DNA of 64,000 bases, taken from positions 64,431,580-64,495,579 of the forward strand of contig OY744529.1 in NCBI GenBank assembly GCA_963556195.1, in the 5' to 3' direction. The notes below the pieces were generated by a model. It searched no databases, was not told the origin of the DNA, and was given only the letters and a program-made list of their open reading frames with translations. Shown one piece after another: positions 22,276 to 32,101 of this stretch (position 1 is the stretch's first letter; each line of letters starts with the position of its first letter). The position numbers and the translations under genes are program-made. The DNA comes from Sepiola atlantica. Its lineage: Eukaryota > Mollusca > Cephalopoda > Sepiida > Sepiolidae.

Positions 22276-22716
22276 CCAGGTGTTTGAAGGCAGATATGAA
22301 CCTTGCCACATAGTGTCTTTTAACAGACAATCTTCGCCTCGGATCCGCCGAATTGGATACTTAAAATATCAGTCCGCGGATTTTTACTTGTAATTCTACG
22401 GAACTATACAGAAAACGGAGACACGAATCCCTACAGACCAAGTGAGATATTTTTAGAACTCTCTGCCTTTTATTTGAAACCCTGTAAAAATTAAAAAAAA
22501 AAACTTTCTCCAAATCTACAAACTTTTCTCCAAATCTACAAACCCTTGCTATTTTGCTATCTGCACCATAGCGCCCCCTTTTGTCTTCGGCAATGGCTAC
22601 TCAATACTGCTACCATTCTCCCTCTCGGACATTTATTTCTTTATCCACTTCTTCAATTTTCAAACTCAAATGGAACAGGTAATATTTATTTATTATAAAT
22701 ACCACATTACCGATTT
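22276..22716. other. No gene; small tandem duplication
   Basis: At about 22502-22545 a 21-base unit around 'tctccaaatctacaaac' is present twice. Nothing else recognised. Confidence 0.5.
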
Positions 22717-22769
22717 TTATCCTCTGACGAGAAGAGTTTTATCTTTGAAAAACCATGGTTTAAGGATTA
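22717..22769 (+). ncRNA. Hammerhead ribozyme motif, family S-D copy 2
   Basis: Stem I arm TATCCT; core CTGACGA; stem II AAGA/TCTT; GAA; stem III AAACCATGGTTT, a perfect 12-base palindrome; H17 = A; stem I arm AGGATTA. All three stems and the core are intact. It shares the downstream 'ttgcat.tgaactt' and 'taataaaattt' with copy 1, and a (TA)n tract follows about 100 bases on. The most complete hammerhead candidate in the window. Confidence 0.8.
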
Positions 22770-22865
22770 GTGTAACTCCTTGCATCTGAACTTTCTATGT
22801 AATAAAATTTGTATCAATTTTATGTAATTTCATGTAATTTTATGCAATTTTTTATCTTCATCTTT

Positions 22866-22868
<3 letters not shown>

Positions 22869-22926
<58 letters not shown>
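22869..22926. repeat. (TA)n microsatellite
   Basis: About 29 TA units, ending exactly at the left arm of the 91-bp inverted repeat. Confidence 0.98.
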
Positions 22927-22930
<4 letters not shown>

Positions 22931-23157
22931 ATGCTTTTATTCAAACATGTACAAGGTCTGCTACACTGGCATGTCGATGTTATCGATCTACAGCTATCAA
23001 GAGCTGAGGTCTCATCAGGCAGAAAGTTTTTTATGATCCAACCCGGTCGCTGAATTCCCGGCAGAATGATGAGACCTCAGCTCTTGATAGCTGTAGATCG
23101 ATAACATCGACATGCCAGTGTAGCAGACCTTGTACATGTTTGAATAAAAGCATTCAC
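22927..23157. repeat. Perfect 91-bp inverted repeat, 49-bp spacer
   Basis: Arms 22927-23017 and 23067-23157 are identical in inverted orientation as far as I can compare them. The outer ends read 'gtgaatgcttttattcaaac' and its complement. Open frames on both strands encode the same peptide because of this symmetry; it matches no known protein. Confidence 0.9.
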
Positions 23158-23250
23158 AATACAGCTCTATATTTTTATTGAACACTCTTTTATAAGCCCG
23201 GTTTGATTTCCTTTGGATTTCTACCCTGTGGATTTTTACCCTACCTGGAT

Positions 23251-23253
<3 letters not shown>

Positions 23254-23304
<51 letters not shown>
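23254..23304. repeat. (TA)n microsatellite
   Basis: About 25 TA units, about 95 bases right of the inverted repeat. Confidence 0.98.
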
Positions 23305-23306
<2 letters not shown>

Positions 23307-23937
23307 CGCAATGAAGAACGTATTAGACCGTATTCAAACGCATACTTTCATTTTTTACTTTTCATGCCTACCGATGACTTTGAAATTCAACTCGCATTCT
23401 CCCTGGTATAAAACTCGTAGGAGGTATTTCTTAGTCATGCCACTAATACTGGAAGCTATTTGTACTATCTCATTTGAATTTATTCTCATCAAAGAACAGC
23501 ACTTCTCCATTTCTCATCCGACGTCTTATGTTCTTTGGCAAATTGAAGACACTGAGCGGCGTAGACAGATGTCATTTTGGGTCCCAACTCTTTCCGTGTT
23601 TTTCTCATAGAGGAATCGCCTAATCATTCTTGCAGATGTTGTGCCAGATGTTTCAACTTTTATCTTCTCACTCGTCAGATGTGAGTTCGTCTATGCTGCT
23701 CTCAGAATGTGCTTACCCATGGCAGGTATTATTATTTCAGGGTGTCACCCAAGATTCGTTAGTTTGTATTTGGCTAGATCTTAAAATGTAAGCACGGCTT
23801 TCGAAACGTCCAATAAGCTTGGTTATACTTATTATTAATTGTTCTTCGTTTGGCAATGCACTGACTTGACCACATTCAAAGTACTTTTGTTTTGGCCTCT
23901 CACCATTTTTGACTTTACTCAAGTTTATCTCTGAACA
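23305..23937. other. Unassigned; weak open frame
   Basis: The plus-strand frame to 23610 carries about 100 non-repeat codons. I recognise no domain. Confidence 0.35.
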
Positions 23938-23940
23938 TGA

Positions 23941-24001
<61 letters not shown>
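23938..24001. repeat. (ACT)n microsatellite
   Basis: About 20 triplet units. The poly-serine frame across it is an artefact. Confidence 0.98.
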
Positions 24002-24002
24002 T

Positions 24003-24058
24003 TAAAAAGCGACCTTGTGTCCAACTCTGCCTCTGTGGGGAGACAAGTAAATAGGATG
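24003..24058 (+). repeat. End of dispersed repeat R2
   Basis: 'ttgtgtccaactctgcctc' and 'gtggggagacaagtaaatag' match, in inverted orientation, the starts of the repeats at 26540-26700 and 53165-53345. Confidence 0.55.
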
Positions 24059-24094
24059 ACACGTAATTAATACCACCCGGAACTAAATCACTCC

Positions 24095-24250
24095 CCTCCA
24101 AAATGAGATTCGACTTTTTAGTCGATTACACGTGAACACCCTGTAAAAGAAGAAGAAAAAATAGTTTAGAATTTAGAGTGGGGGATCAGTTTCGTATATA
24201 AATTTAACGTAAAATGATCCTCCTTTCCGTGCAGTTCTAAATTCTTAAGG
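24095..24250 (-). repeat. Dispersed repeat R1, copy 2
   Basis: Minus-strand R1: 'atcattttacgttaaattta', then 'tgatccccc', then 'cagggtgttcacgtgtaatc' and 'actaaaaagtcgaatctc'. Together with copy 3 it makes an inverted pair around 24251-24374. Confidence 0.6.
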
Positions 24251-24374
24251 CTGTTCATAAAATCTTTTTACCACTAATCATAAGTCCGCTTGCAAAGGTC
24301 ATAAAACCACACGTATTCGCTTAAAAAAGTATCCCCTCCCCGAAGCGCACATAATTTTTCTCCCATAGTAAATT

Positions 24375-24560
24375 TATTTTATTAACTGCTCTAAAACGCT
24401 AGAATGGTCCAGTAATAGGGGATCATTTTACGTTAAATTTACATGTATAACTGATCCCCTTCTTTAAATTCTATTTTTTCAGGGTGTCCGCACGTTATCA
24501 CATAAAAAAGTAGAATATCATTTTTGTTTAGGTGAGGTAATTTAGCTGGTGATTTTTATC
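24375..24560 (+). repeat. Dispersed repeat R1, copy 3
   Basis: Contains 'acgctagaatggtcc', 'atcattttacgttaaattta', 'tgatcccc', 'cagggtgtccgcacgtta' and 'aaaaaagtagaatatc', in the order seen in the other copies. Confidence 0.6.
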
Positions 24561-24563
24561 TAC

Positions 24564-24566
24564 AAC

Positions 24567-24607
<41 letters not shown>
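24564..24607. repeat. (AAT)n microsatellite
   Basis: About 14 triplet units. Confidence 0.97.
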
Positions 24608-24609
<2 letters not shown>

Positions 24610-25639
24610 TTTTATATAGTAAAACAATCTACTTCTACATTACATTAAAATATATGTTTAAATATGGAACAAAAATGAATAAAAACCTGTTAGTAATTAT
24701 TTTTTAATTCATAAACCACATTTAAAATTTCTTTCAAATTGTTTTAAAAGATACGCACTTACATTTTTATGTTACACGTGGTCCTAAATCAGTGTATTTG
24801 TGTCTTGTCAATGGAAGGAAAATGAACTTAACTGTCCAACGGTTTCAATAATATCAATAAACAATAATTCATTATTATCTTTGATTTTATTGCCTGCTAT
24901 ACCCACCCTCATCAACCTTTTATATATTTAGAATATTTTTACAACCAGTAAACAGACACGGAATGTCAAAATCAAAGAGTAAACTAATGCCAAAGTGTGG
25001 TCTCGCGTAGAGCCGTGAAAATCTTTAAGTTCACTAATTCATTTATACCTAATTCTACCAAGTTTTTAAAAATGTTCTAAGTTTTTTTTTCACACTTTTT
25101 TGTCACATCTTGTCAGATTTGCCAATGATGAAGGACTGGATAAAAGCCCACTGGACAAAAGCCCACTGGACAAAAGCTTACATTTCATTTTTGTTTTGTT
25201 TTGTTTTACAAAGAGACTGAAAAACGAAGCAAATACATAGAAAGGAATATGAAACACAAAGAAAGTTAATAAAATACCAATAATCTGAGGAGCACTAGGA
25301 ACAATCCCGAAAACCCCGGGGAAAAGACTAGTAGAAATTTGAATCAAAAGAAAAAATGAAACCATACAACGTACGGCAATGATAAAAACAGCCGAAATAT
25401 TAAGAAAAATCCTTGAATGCGGAAACCAACCCATATAACCAGCAAACGCTTATCAACCAAAAATGAATGGAAATAGGAATAAAAAAATAGGAATAAAAAA
25501 ATAAAAAAATAAAAAAATAAATCACACGACTTAAGATCCATAAACTGACATCTGGGAACACACACACACAAATACACTCACACACACACGAGCGTGGCAG
25601 CAGCCTCGGCTGATACCACACACCATTCTCGTGAAAGGT
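24608..25639. other. No gene; minor tandem repeat
   Basis: At about 25134-25180 a 15-base unit 'aaaagcccactggac' is repeated three times. The minus-strand frame at 25090-25434 is rich in F and L from A/T composition and is unsupported. Confidence 0.5.
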
Positions 25640-26060
25640 CAAGGAAGATGGAAATACCTCGGAGGGAGGGCAATAGCCAGATCTCTATTAGAAGGGTCTG
25701 AGAGTACTGGAAACTTAAGGAGGCTTATTGTCACCCAAATTCAATAGAAGACCAACGATCTTAGCTAGTGAGAGATTAATGGTAAACGCCACCCATACCT
25801 CTCAACAGTTGCTGTCCCTTTCTTAGCTTGGAAGTCTAATAGGCCCGGTGCATATCCCCAGTCTAATAGTTTTAAACGAATCGGATGGCCCGAACGATCC
25901 CCGTAACAGGGAGCCAGTCTGTCGCAGGTCATACGTTCCATTTATACACCTGGGTGGAGTGTTTACCCACAACACCTGGTATTCCTAAATGATCACCCAT
26001 TTAAGTACTGACCAGGCTCAACGTCGCTTAAGCTGTGTGATCTGACGAGAATTAGTGTAT
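25640..26060 (-). repeat. SINE with 5S rRNA-derived head
   Basis: The minus-strand 5' part (25965-26055) resembles the 3' two-thirds of 5S rRNA. On the plus strand it reads 'ggtattcct', 'acccatttaagtact', 'accaggct', 'gcttaagct' and 'gatctgacgag', in the order of the complement of 5S rRNA internal promoter sequence. The downstream body (GTGGGTAAACACTCCACCCA and on) is unrelated to 5S, as in SINE3-class elements. The 5S part is diverged at many positions, so it is not a functional gene. The body's 3' end is set only approximately. Confidence 0.65.
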
Positions 26061-26539
26061 CAACGTGATTTAGGTGAAACCACTCACAAAAGTGTGTGTG
26101 TTTTTGTCTACCTCATCTGGAAGTGAATTGAAAGTAGGCTTATTGTCACTCAGATTCCAATGAAATTTACCGATCATAATCATTTAACAATTCACTCACT
26201 TTTAATGAAGAATCAACGCTGTTTCTCTCGCAGTGAACATGAACTCTTATATGTAAGTAACCGTTATCGAAAGCGAAAATCAATTATTATTATTTTTTTT
26301 ATTTGAAACTTAAATTTTCAGCTAATAAAATATCTCTAGCTGAAAAATGAAGTTTGAAACAATAACAAAAATAATCTCGCATTGATTTTGGCTTTTAATA
26401 ACGGTCACTTATTCAAATTTCTCAATTCTCTTAACATTCTTAAGAGACATTCATGATTTTGGAAATAATATATGTTTATGACTTATACTATAATACTCGC
26501 AAGCGTATGCAGCTCTTGTCGTAAAGCAATAAGCTTGTT
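26061..26539. other. No recognisable feature
   Basis: 'aggcttattgtcac.ca.attc' near 26128 repeats a stretch near 25720; otherwise nothing. Confidence 0.45.
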
Positions 26540-26700
26540 TCTATGTACACTACCTCCCCACGAGGGCAGAGTTAGACACACGGTCGGTTTTTAATGTAGA
26601 GAAAATTCAGCTCCTCCAAAAGGGGCACTCTGAATTGGGACAAAAATAAAAATTGCCTCAGTCTAGATCAATTTTCTATTCTAAGTTCAATCCTTACTGA
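26540..26700 (-). repeat. Dispersed repeat R2, copy 2
   Basis: Matches 53165-53345: 'ccccacg.gggcagagttagacac', then 'cagctcc.ccaaaaggggcac' and 'agaattgcc.cagt'. Orientation is assigned by the LINE- or SINE-like end at 24003-24058; class unknown. Confidence 0.6.
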
Positions 26701-26739
26701 GTGTCCCATCCGACAACTTTTCTTGTTATACCAAATTCG

Positions 26740-27335
26740 TCTTGAGATGGAATGCTGCTGTCATATCTTGGGATGTGTCGCTCAGAGCACTTTTTCTTGT
26801 CTTGACACAGTACAGAATCGACTCTACAATTTGGTGAGGGTGATCTGTTCTCGTCCATTCAGCCCTTTCACATAAAAGAGATATTGCTAGCCTCTTTCTA
26901 CTATACCGTTATGTTCATGTTAGGTACTCGACTGAGCTCCAATTCTTGCTCCCTCCATGTAAAATATTCACAGCAAGAACTCGTCGTGCTACAACCACAG
27001 CAAAGAACTTTCCTTTCTTCCTTTCTGTACCAAAACCCAAACGGAACTAACATGAACAAAGTTTCTTTCCTAGAACATCCTATCTGTGCAACAAGATACC
27101 ACAAGTCTGCTTCCCAACCGACTACAACATGTCGTCTTCAAGTCTAATGTAAACAAATACTTGTCGAGCTGTCCTCTTGGAAAATAAAGTCCTCTTAAGT
27201 AATCTTCTGCCCATTCCACCCACTGTTTCTAATCCTCTCGTGACGGCTATCATCGCCCATCCAAAAATCCTTCTAATTCTTATCCTCGAATAGCCCTAGG
27301 GTCTTGATCAGTGGTAACCAATCAGTACAAAAAAG
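26740..27335 (+). pseudogene. LINE 3' end, family L-A (RT C-terminus and tail)
   Basis: Starts inside the RT C-terminal region (LRWNAAVIS where intact copies read MEYCCHIW), then KRDIASLFLLYRYVHVRYST, ELQFLLPPCKIFTARTRRAT, KNFPFFLSVPKPKRN, HEQSFFPRTS, KIPQVCFPTDYNM, across several frames. It ends after 'ccaatcagtac' in a short A-run. Several frameshifts and stops; 5'-truncated. Confidence 0.7.
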
Positions 27336-28269
27336 CCAATGAATAACTTAGTTTACTACATAATCATCGACGATTCTCTTATACGCTCGCTCTGCAAGCT
27401 ATTGCGACTTAGTTTGAAACTCACTCGAGATTTTTCTAAAATTACTGTCTACCATACTAAGCTAAGTCTAGCAAGCATCTAGATTTACGCCATGTTTGTT
27501 TATTTTACGAGATCGCAATCATCTTTTTCGTTCCCCTCGGCCTCTTCCTGCACCGTGTTTTGCAGGAAGCGAAACATACCTGACTCCATTAATCAGCGCT
27601 TGTTTAAAATAGGTGGCGCTGCTTATACCTACTGTTTCGTACAACCGGATGGGAAGGTAATATAAAAAAAAGTAATAATTTAAAAAAAGAAGAAAGAAAA
27701 ATAAAATAAAATAAAACAAAACAAAAATAAAAATAATAACCATTCTAATTGCGTCACTTCCGGTAGACTATTGACCCCTCTCGTCGGCCATTACACTTCA
27801 AGTTGCGAGCCGTTCAGCACAGTTTGTGACACGACACAAGTGGCGTATGATAGCGTCAACGAGAAGAAGAAGAAGAAGAAGGATCGGTTAGCGAGGTGGG
27901 AGGGTAACTGATTAAAAGACAGGATGTCGGAACCAGGCCCCATAAAAAAATATTAAAGGAGGATCTGGGTCGTAGTATGACCCTCTTCATTTTCCAGACT
28001 CCTTTGAAAGCAAGGGCGGGGACCCGAGGGCGATTGCTACCTAGAAATAACACTAACTCTGGGGTTTCTTAGTACATAAACTGATGATAAACACAAAGAA
28101 CAAAAGAAGCAAAAATGGCCCAAAGTTAGATAAAGACTGACCTTAGCCACGGATTTGGAGTGGATGTGTTAACGCGTAGAGATGTCGTTTTCAGGAAGAC
28201 AGAAGGAAACAGTAAAAAATGGAAGATATTATCAGATTATACATACGCCCTGAAATGGCTATATCTATA
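27336..28269. other. No gene recognised
   Basis: A-rich on the plus strand at 27660-27740. The short minus-strand frames have no domains. A GAA-triplet run lies near 27862-27880. Confidence 0.5.
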
Positions 28270-28302
28270 TTATAAGTGTCAATTGATAGATAAAATACTT
28301 AT

Positions 28303-28345
28303 CCACGGACACGTGTTTCGACGTACTACGGCTCATCAGCGTGGT
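28303..28345 (-). ncRNA. Hammerhead ribozyme motif, left, outward
   Basis: Minus strand: stem I arm CCACG; core CTGATGA; stem II GCCG...CGTC with one mismatch; GAA; palindromic stem III ACACGTGT; H17 = C; stem I arm CGTGG, exactly complementary. The core is fully canonical. Confidence 0.75.
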
Positions 28346-28460
28346 TGACTATGAGGCGAGCAGTAAAAATACCAGCAATTTATCGCTAAAACAATAATAA
28401 CAAGAAAAACAGCAACGTCATAAATTTATAAAGTGATATTTGTCACGTAATTTCAAACAG

Positions 28461-28527
28461 CCGCTTCGTGGCGTGATGGTTTGGCGCACTTGAATACTGT
28501 TCCAGTGATCGTGAGTTCGAATTCCTG
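28461..28527 (+). promoter_or_regulatory. tRNA-like Pol III promoter head
   Basis: A-box-like TGGCGTGATGG and B-box-like GAGTTCGAATTCC about 40 bases apart, as in tRNA-derived SINE heads. This would drive Pol III transcription through the right-hand hammerhead. Confidence 0.6.
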
Positions 28528-28537
28528 TCATAATCAG

Positions 28538-28580
28538 CTACGCTGATGAGCCGTAGTAAGGCGAAACACGTGTTCGTGGA
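28538..28580 (+). ncRNA. Hammerhead ribozyme motif, right, outward
   Basis: Stem I arm CTACG; core CTGATGA; stem II GCC/GGC; GAA; palindromic stem III ACACGTGT; H17 = T; stem I arm CGTGG (four Watson-Crick pairs and one wobble). The core is intact. Confidence 0.72.
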
Positions 28581-28664
28581 TAACTATTTTATCTATAAAT
28601 AAATAAACAAATAAATAGTTAAAAGAACACGTCCAAAAAAATGTGGCGACATTCCGTATCTAAG

Positions 28665-28740
28665 GCGAGCAGTAAAAATACAAGCAATTTATCGCTAAAA
28701 CAATAACAACAATAAAAACAGCAACGTCATATATTATAAG
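28665..28740 (+). repeat. Truncated S-C SINE lead
   Basis: Repeats 28348-28430: 'ggcgagcagtaaaaatac', 'agcaatttatcgctaaaac' and 'agcaacgtcata', then stops before the tRNA-like head. Confidence 0.65.
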
Positions 28741-28928
28741 TGGGCATTTTTGTCTGTCTATCTCATCGTAAGTATAGATTTGAAACTTACTTGACGTATA
28801 TAAAACCTTGGTACCATTGCAGCGATGTTGAATACGGGCGTGTGAAAATATTGTGAAAACAGTATTTTCCACATAATTTTAGAGTAAGTTTAGAAGTGGA
28901 AAATTCTATTGAGAGTTTAAAGTTAGAG

Positions 28929-28991
28929 TTAATGCTACGCGTCAGGATATGACGTCAAAGACAGGAAGTCTGAAGTGAGACGTAGCATTAA
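28929..28991. repeat. Short inverted repeat
   Basis: TTAATGCTACG and CGTAGCATTAA flank about 40 bases that also contain CGTCA/TGACG pairing. Confidence 0.65.
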
Positions 28992-29008
28992 GATAAAACT
29001 TACTAACA

Positions 29009-29205
29009 GCACCCGTCCCGTAGTGAAGTGGTTAAAACCGCCGACTATCAATTAGATGGTTATTGGTTCGATCCCAGGCCCACTGAAGAGCTGAGATACA
29101 GCGGAACACAATGTCTGTAGATGACTACATACAAAACAATCTTTACTATAAGTAAATAAATAATACAAAACAATCTTTACTATAAGTAAATAATTAAAAA
29201 TGTGA

Positions 29206-29212
<7 letters not shown>
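29009..29212 (+). repeat. tRNA-headed SINE, family S-E
   Basis: A-box-like TAGTGAAGTGGTTAAAACC and B-box-like TTGGTTCGATCCCAGG, then a decayed hammerhead motif. A 34-base tail unit ('caatctttactataagtaaa') is duplicated in tandem before (TA)n starts at 29213. Confidence 0.7.
29083..29122 (+). ncRNA. Decayed hammerhead motif
   Basis: CTGAAGA, perfect stem II GCTG/CAGC, then GGA in place of GAA, stem III ACA/TGT, H17 = C. Stem I pairing is weak. The position inside the SINE is the same as in S-C, so probably an inactive relative. Confidence 0.5.

Positions 29213-29262
<50 letters not shown>
29213..29262. repeat. (TA)n microsatellite
   Basis: About 24 TA units at the 3' end of the S-E SINE. 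Confidence 0.98.
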
Positions 29263-29267
<5 letters not shown>

Positions 29268-29403
29268 TGATAAATATTCTTATCCACATACACATGTTAG
29301 GCGGAACTTCGCGTTACTCATTAAATTTGACAGCCTAATTATAATTCTAAAAAAGGCCCGTCCTAACATTAATAAACAATATTATGATAAAATTTTAAAA
29401 TTC

Positions 29404-29446
29404 CCACCACATGTGTTTCATCCGTAACCAGGAATCATCAGTGTGG
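29404..29446 (-). ncRNA. Decayed hammerhead motif, family S-B
   Basis: Minus strand: CTGATGA, stem II TCC/GGA, GAA, then ACACATGTG followed by G where U-H is required, and disrupted stem I. The arrangement matches 12498-12545. Confidence 0.5.
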
Positions 29447-29636
29447 AGAATGAGTGTTTTGCCGGTAACACAATTCCAACCTTAGATCTAAATCAACTTT
29501 TAACTTTTGTCTGAACTATGCGGCCAACCCAACAACAACGGTGAAAGGAAGAGAATTAAGGTCTAGTTATGTCTTTACAAGCAGAATATCTAGAAGGCTG
29601 TCAGACATGGTTCAACAGCCTTGTTAGGTAAAACTT

Positions 29637-29741
<105 letters not shown>

Positions 29742-30789
29742 GGCTAGTGGGAGAGAGCTCCAGCAGAGTACTCGATTATTAACAAAACTATCGGGGAAAC
29801 AGACATTAACAAAACCGATGACACGGATGTTGTTCTTATGAAAATTAGTTAAGAAACTGATAACATGACGCGGGATTTTGTTATTTCAAATAAATGAATT
29901 ATTTATTCATTATTTTTTAAATTTTCGGTTTTATAAACCCTAATCATGGTAATACAGACAATATTTTTCTTTTCTTTCTTTTTTTCATTATAGAGATCTT
30001 GCGGCGTAGCTGAAGACCACCGATTTCCTCCGGTGTTGTTGAAGAAGCTGTTTTTGTAATGTCCGATATTAATAGTGAAAAGCGCTAGGGCGCGTGTACA
30101 AATAATAAGATCAATGTTACTACAAAAACAGTATGGGACAGTTAAAAATATGGTTAACTGCCAATCACCTAGTGCATTTCGTGCATTTTGGGAAAATGAA
30201 TTCATGCTGGGGAAAGTATTTATCAATAGCTATATTATCTTCCACTCTATTATAAAGAGCATTGTATTTATTTGTAAATATATATCCATCTCGCAACACA
30301 AAAGTCTGAGAACATATATCTATTTCGATAATCAGATTTTTTTCTTTTTCCTTTTTTTTCTATACTGATTTATACGTTAAAACGAATTTTTTTCTCAACT
30401 TTCCAGTTTTAGACACCTTTTATTTATTTATTTATTATTTATTTATGTGAGCGACGACTGCTCTTTTTATGGCGTCAAAGGAACACAACAAACCAACAAC
30501 GAAAATACAGCAAAGTCAATGTTGCGGTTATTCTTCTTCTTTAGGTCATCAGATATGACTCCTGTTTTTTTTTCAACACGTGATACTTCAGTCCTAAAAT
30601 AAGATAGACTTAGATTGGAAAGCAAATAGCAAGTCACACTTACCACGCCATCTAAAATAAACTCGGAAAGAAATTCCCCACTTTAAATAAAAAGTAAACA
30701 CTAAATGTCTTTTTTCTTTTGATCATTAGAAATGATAATAATAATTTATATATGAAAAATGTAATTACTGACATAATTCTATAATTTTA
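29742..30789. other. No gene recognised
   Basis: Overlapping frames at 29903-30226 (minus) and 30075-30368 (plus) show no known domain. Possibly part of an unclassified element. Confidence 0.4.
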
Positions 30790-31115
30790 TATGAATATCA
30801 TTGCGATTTCTTTTCGTCATTTTTACGAAGGATCTACCCTAGTAGGTCTAATAATTTGTGTGTCTAACACGAAACAGAATTTCTGTGAACAGGATTTCTT
30901 TCAAGAACTTCCCACAACAACGGGACTGCTTCCCCGACAACTACAACAGGGCCGTCTTCAAATCCATCACAAAACAAATACTTGTCATAAACCATCATCA
31001 TAAGTGATCAAATTTTGTTTATTCGATTAATCATTTTTAATCTTCTCATAATATTATCCATCATACAACTGACAATCAACCCATCTCATTAACGCTTATT
31101 CGTACTTCTCATTTT
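30790..31115 (+). pseudogene. LINE 3' end, family L-A
   Basis: SNTKQNFCEQDFFQELP and then, in other frames, the 'tacaacaggg.cgtcttcaaatc' segment common to L-A copies, followed by the noncoding end 'caactgacaatcaacccatc'. No RT core. Confidence 0.6.
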
Positions 31116-31124
31116 GGCTTAATA

Positions 31125-31746
31125 GGCTGGGCACTTTTCGAGGAGCTTTAATAACAAGCAGTACAAATAGCTATATGCATGGTTCGACGTTTCGTAAATC
31201 ACTCTTATCTGCTTGGTAAATAGTCGCCGAATTCCGCTATTTACAGTTAAAGTTCTTCTCTATTTACTAACTGGTTGACAATGGCCTGCGGGTAAGATCA
31301 ATGGCGATTTGTGTCCGGGGTTCGCGCCCACCGACCATTGAGAATTAGTTCCTAGACTGAAGATTGCGTTAGCATGAAACATCGATGTCTCTAGGTATTT
31401 AAATATTTAATATTTATTTATAAAAATATTATTGTTTATCAGCCCCCTCCCACGGAGGCTGGGCACTTTTCGAGGAGCTTTAATAACAAGCAGTACAAAT
31501 AGCTATATGCATGGTCCGACGTTTCGTAGATCACTCTTATCTTGGTAAGTAGTCGCCGAATTCCGCTATTTACAGTTAAAGTTCTTCTCTATTTACTAAC
31601 TGGTTGACAATGGCCTGCGGGTAAGATCTCCGACTACGAATCAATGGCGATTTGTGTCCGGGGTTCGAGAATTAGTTCCTAGACTACAGATTGCGTTAGC
31701 ATGAAACTAGGTATTTAAATATTTAATATTTATTTATAAAAATATT

Positions 31747-31750
<4 letters not shown>
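31125..31750 (+). repeat. Tandem pair of a tRNA-headed SINE, family S-F
   Basis: Unit 1 (31125-31456, 332 bases) and unit 2 (31457 to about 31750) start at the same 'ggctgggcacttttcg' and are almost identical apart from short deletions. The tRNA-like head reads GACAATGGCCTGCGGGTAAG with B-box-like CCGGGGTTCGCGCCC. Unit 2 runs into (TA)n. Confidence 0.8.

Positions 31751-31802
<52 letters not shown>
31750..31802. repeat. (TA)n microsatellite
   Basis: About 26 TA units at the 3' end of the second S-F unit. Confidence 0.98.
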
Positions 31803-31805
<3 letters not shown>

Positions 31806-31920
31806 ATCTAATAATCACTAATTTTTCATTGAGACAAAGATAACACGTACTGTTAGTTGTGTACTATAATAGGTGTTAAAGCATTCTTTAAAATAAACCA
31901 TTTAAGTATGGGTACCTTAT

Positions 31921-31983
31921 TATATATATATATATACATACTCATATATACCCATACATATACTCATACAAACACACGCACAC

Positions 31984-32047
<64 letters not shown>

Positions 32048-32101
32048 TGTTTGTATGAGTATAGGTATGTATATATATGAGTATGTATGTATATATATAT
32101 T
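31921..32101. repeat. Inverted repeat around a (TA)n core
   Basis: Left side 'catactcatatata', 'ctcatacaaacaca' and right side 'tgtgtttgtatgag', 'tatatgagtatg' are inverted matches flanking (TA)n at 31988-32044. This could extrude as a cruciform of about 180 bases. Confidence 0.75.

Larger units (their letters stand above)
28270..28600 (+). mobile_element. SINE flanked by outward-facing hammerheads (S-C)
   Basis: Left end: an inverted hammerhead motif (28303-28345, minus). Middle: lead 'atcgctaaaacaata', then 'gtcacgtaatttcaaa', then a tRNA-like head at 28461-28527 (GTGGCGTGATGGTTTGGCGC, B-box-like GTGAGTTCGAATTCC). Right end: a plus-strand hammerhead (28538-28580) and 'taactattttatcta'. The first and last 60 or so bases are inverted copies. 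Either one element with ribozyme-containing inverted ends or two head-to-head copies; related copies are at 15885 and 28665. Confidence 0.65.

Noticed and set aside
23630..23700. Minus-strand hammerhead (CTGACGA ... GAAACATCTGG)
   Set aside because: The core strings are present, but the sequence between them cannot form stem II, and stem III is not self-complementary.
23737..24024. Poly-serine protein
   Set aside because: Produced by translating an (ACT)n microsatellite.
25965..26055. Functional 5S rRNA gene
   Set aside because: Too many substitutions and fused to an unrelated body; treated as a SINE head.
28461..28527. True tRNA gene
   Set aside because: Only A- and B-box-like segments match; no complete cloverleaf could be drawn, and it is part of a repeated element.
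31140..31200. Minus-strand hammerhead in the S-F SINE units (ACGAAACGTC)
   Set aside because: GAAACGTC is present in both units, but the CTGANGA part reads AAGATAA or CAGATAA and stem II does not pair.
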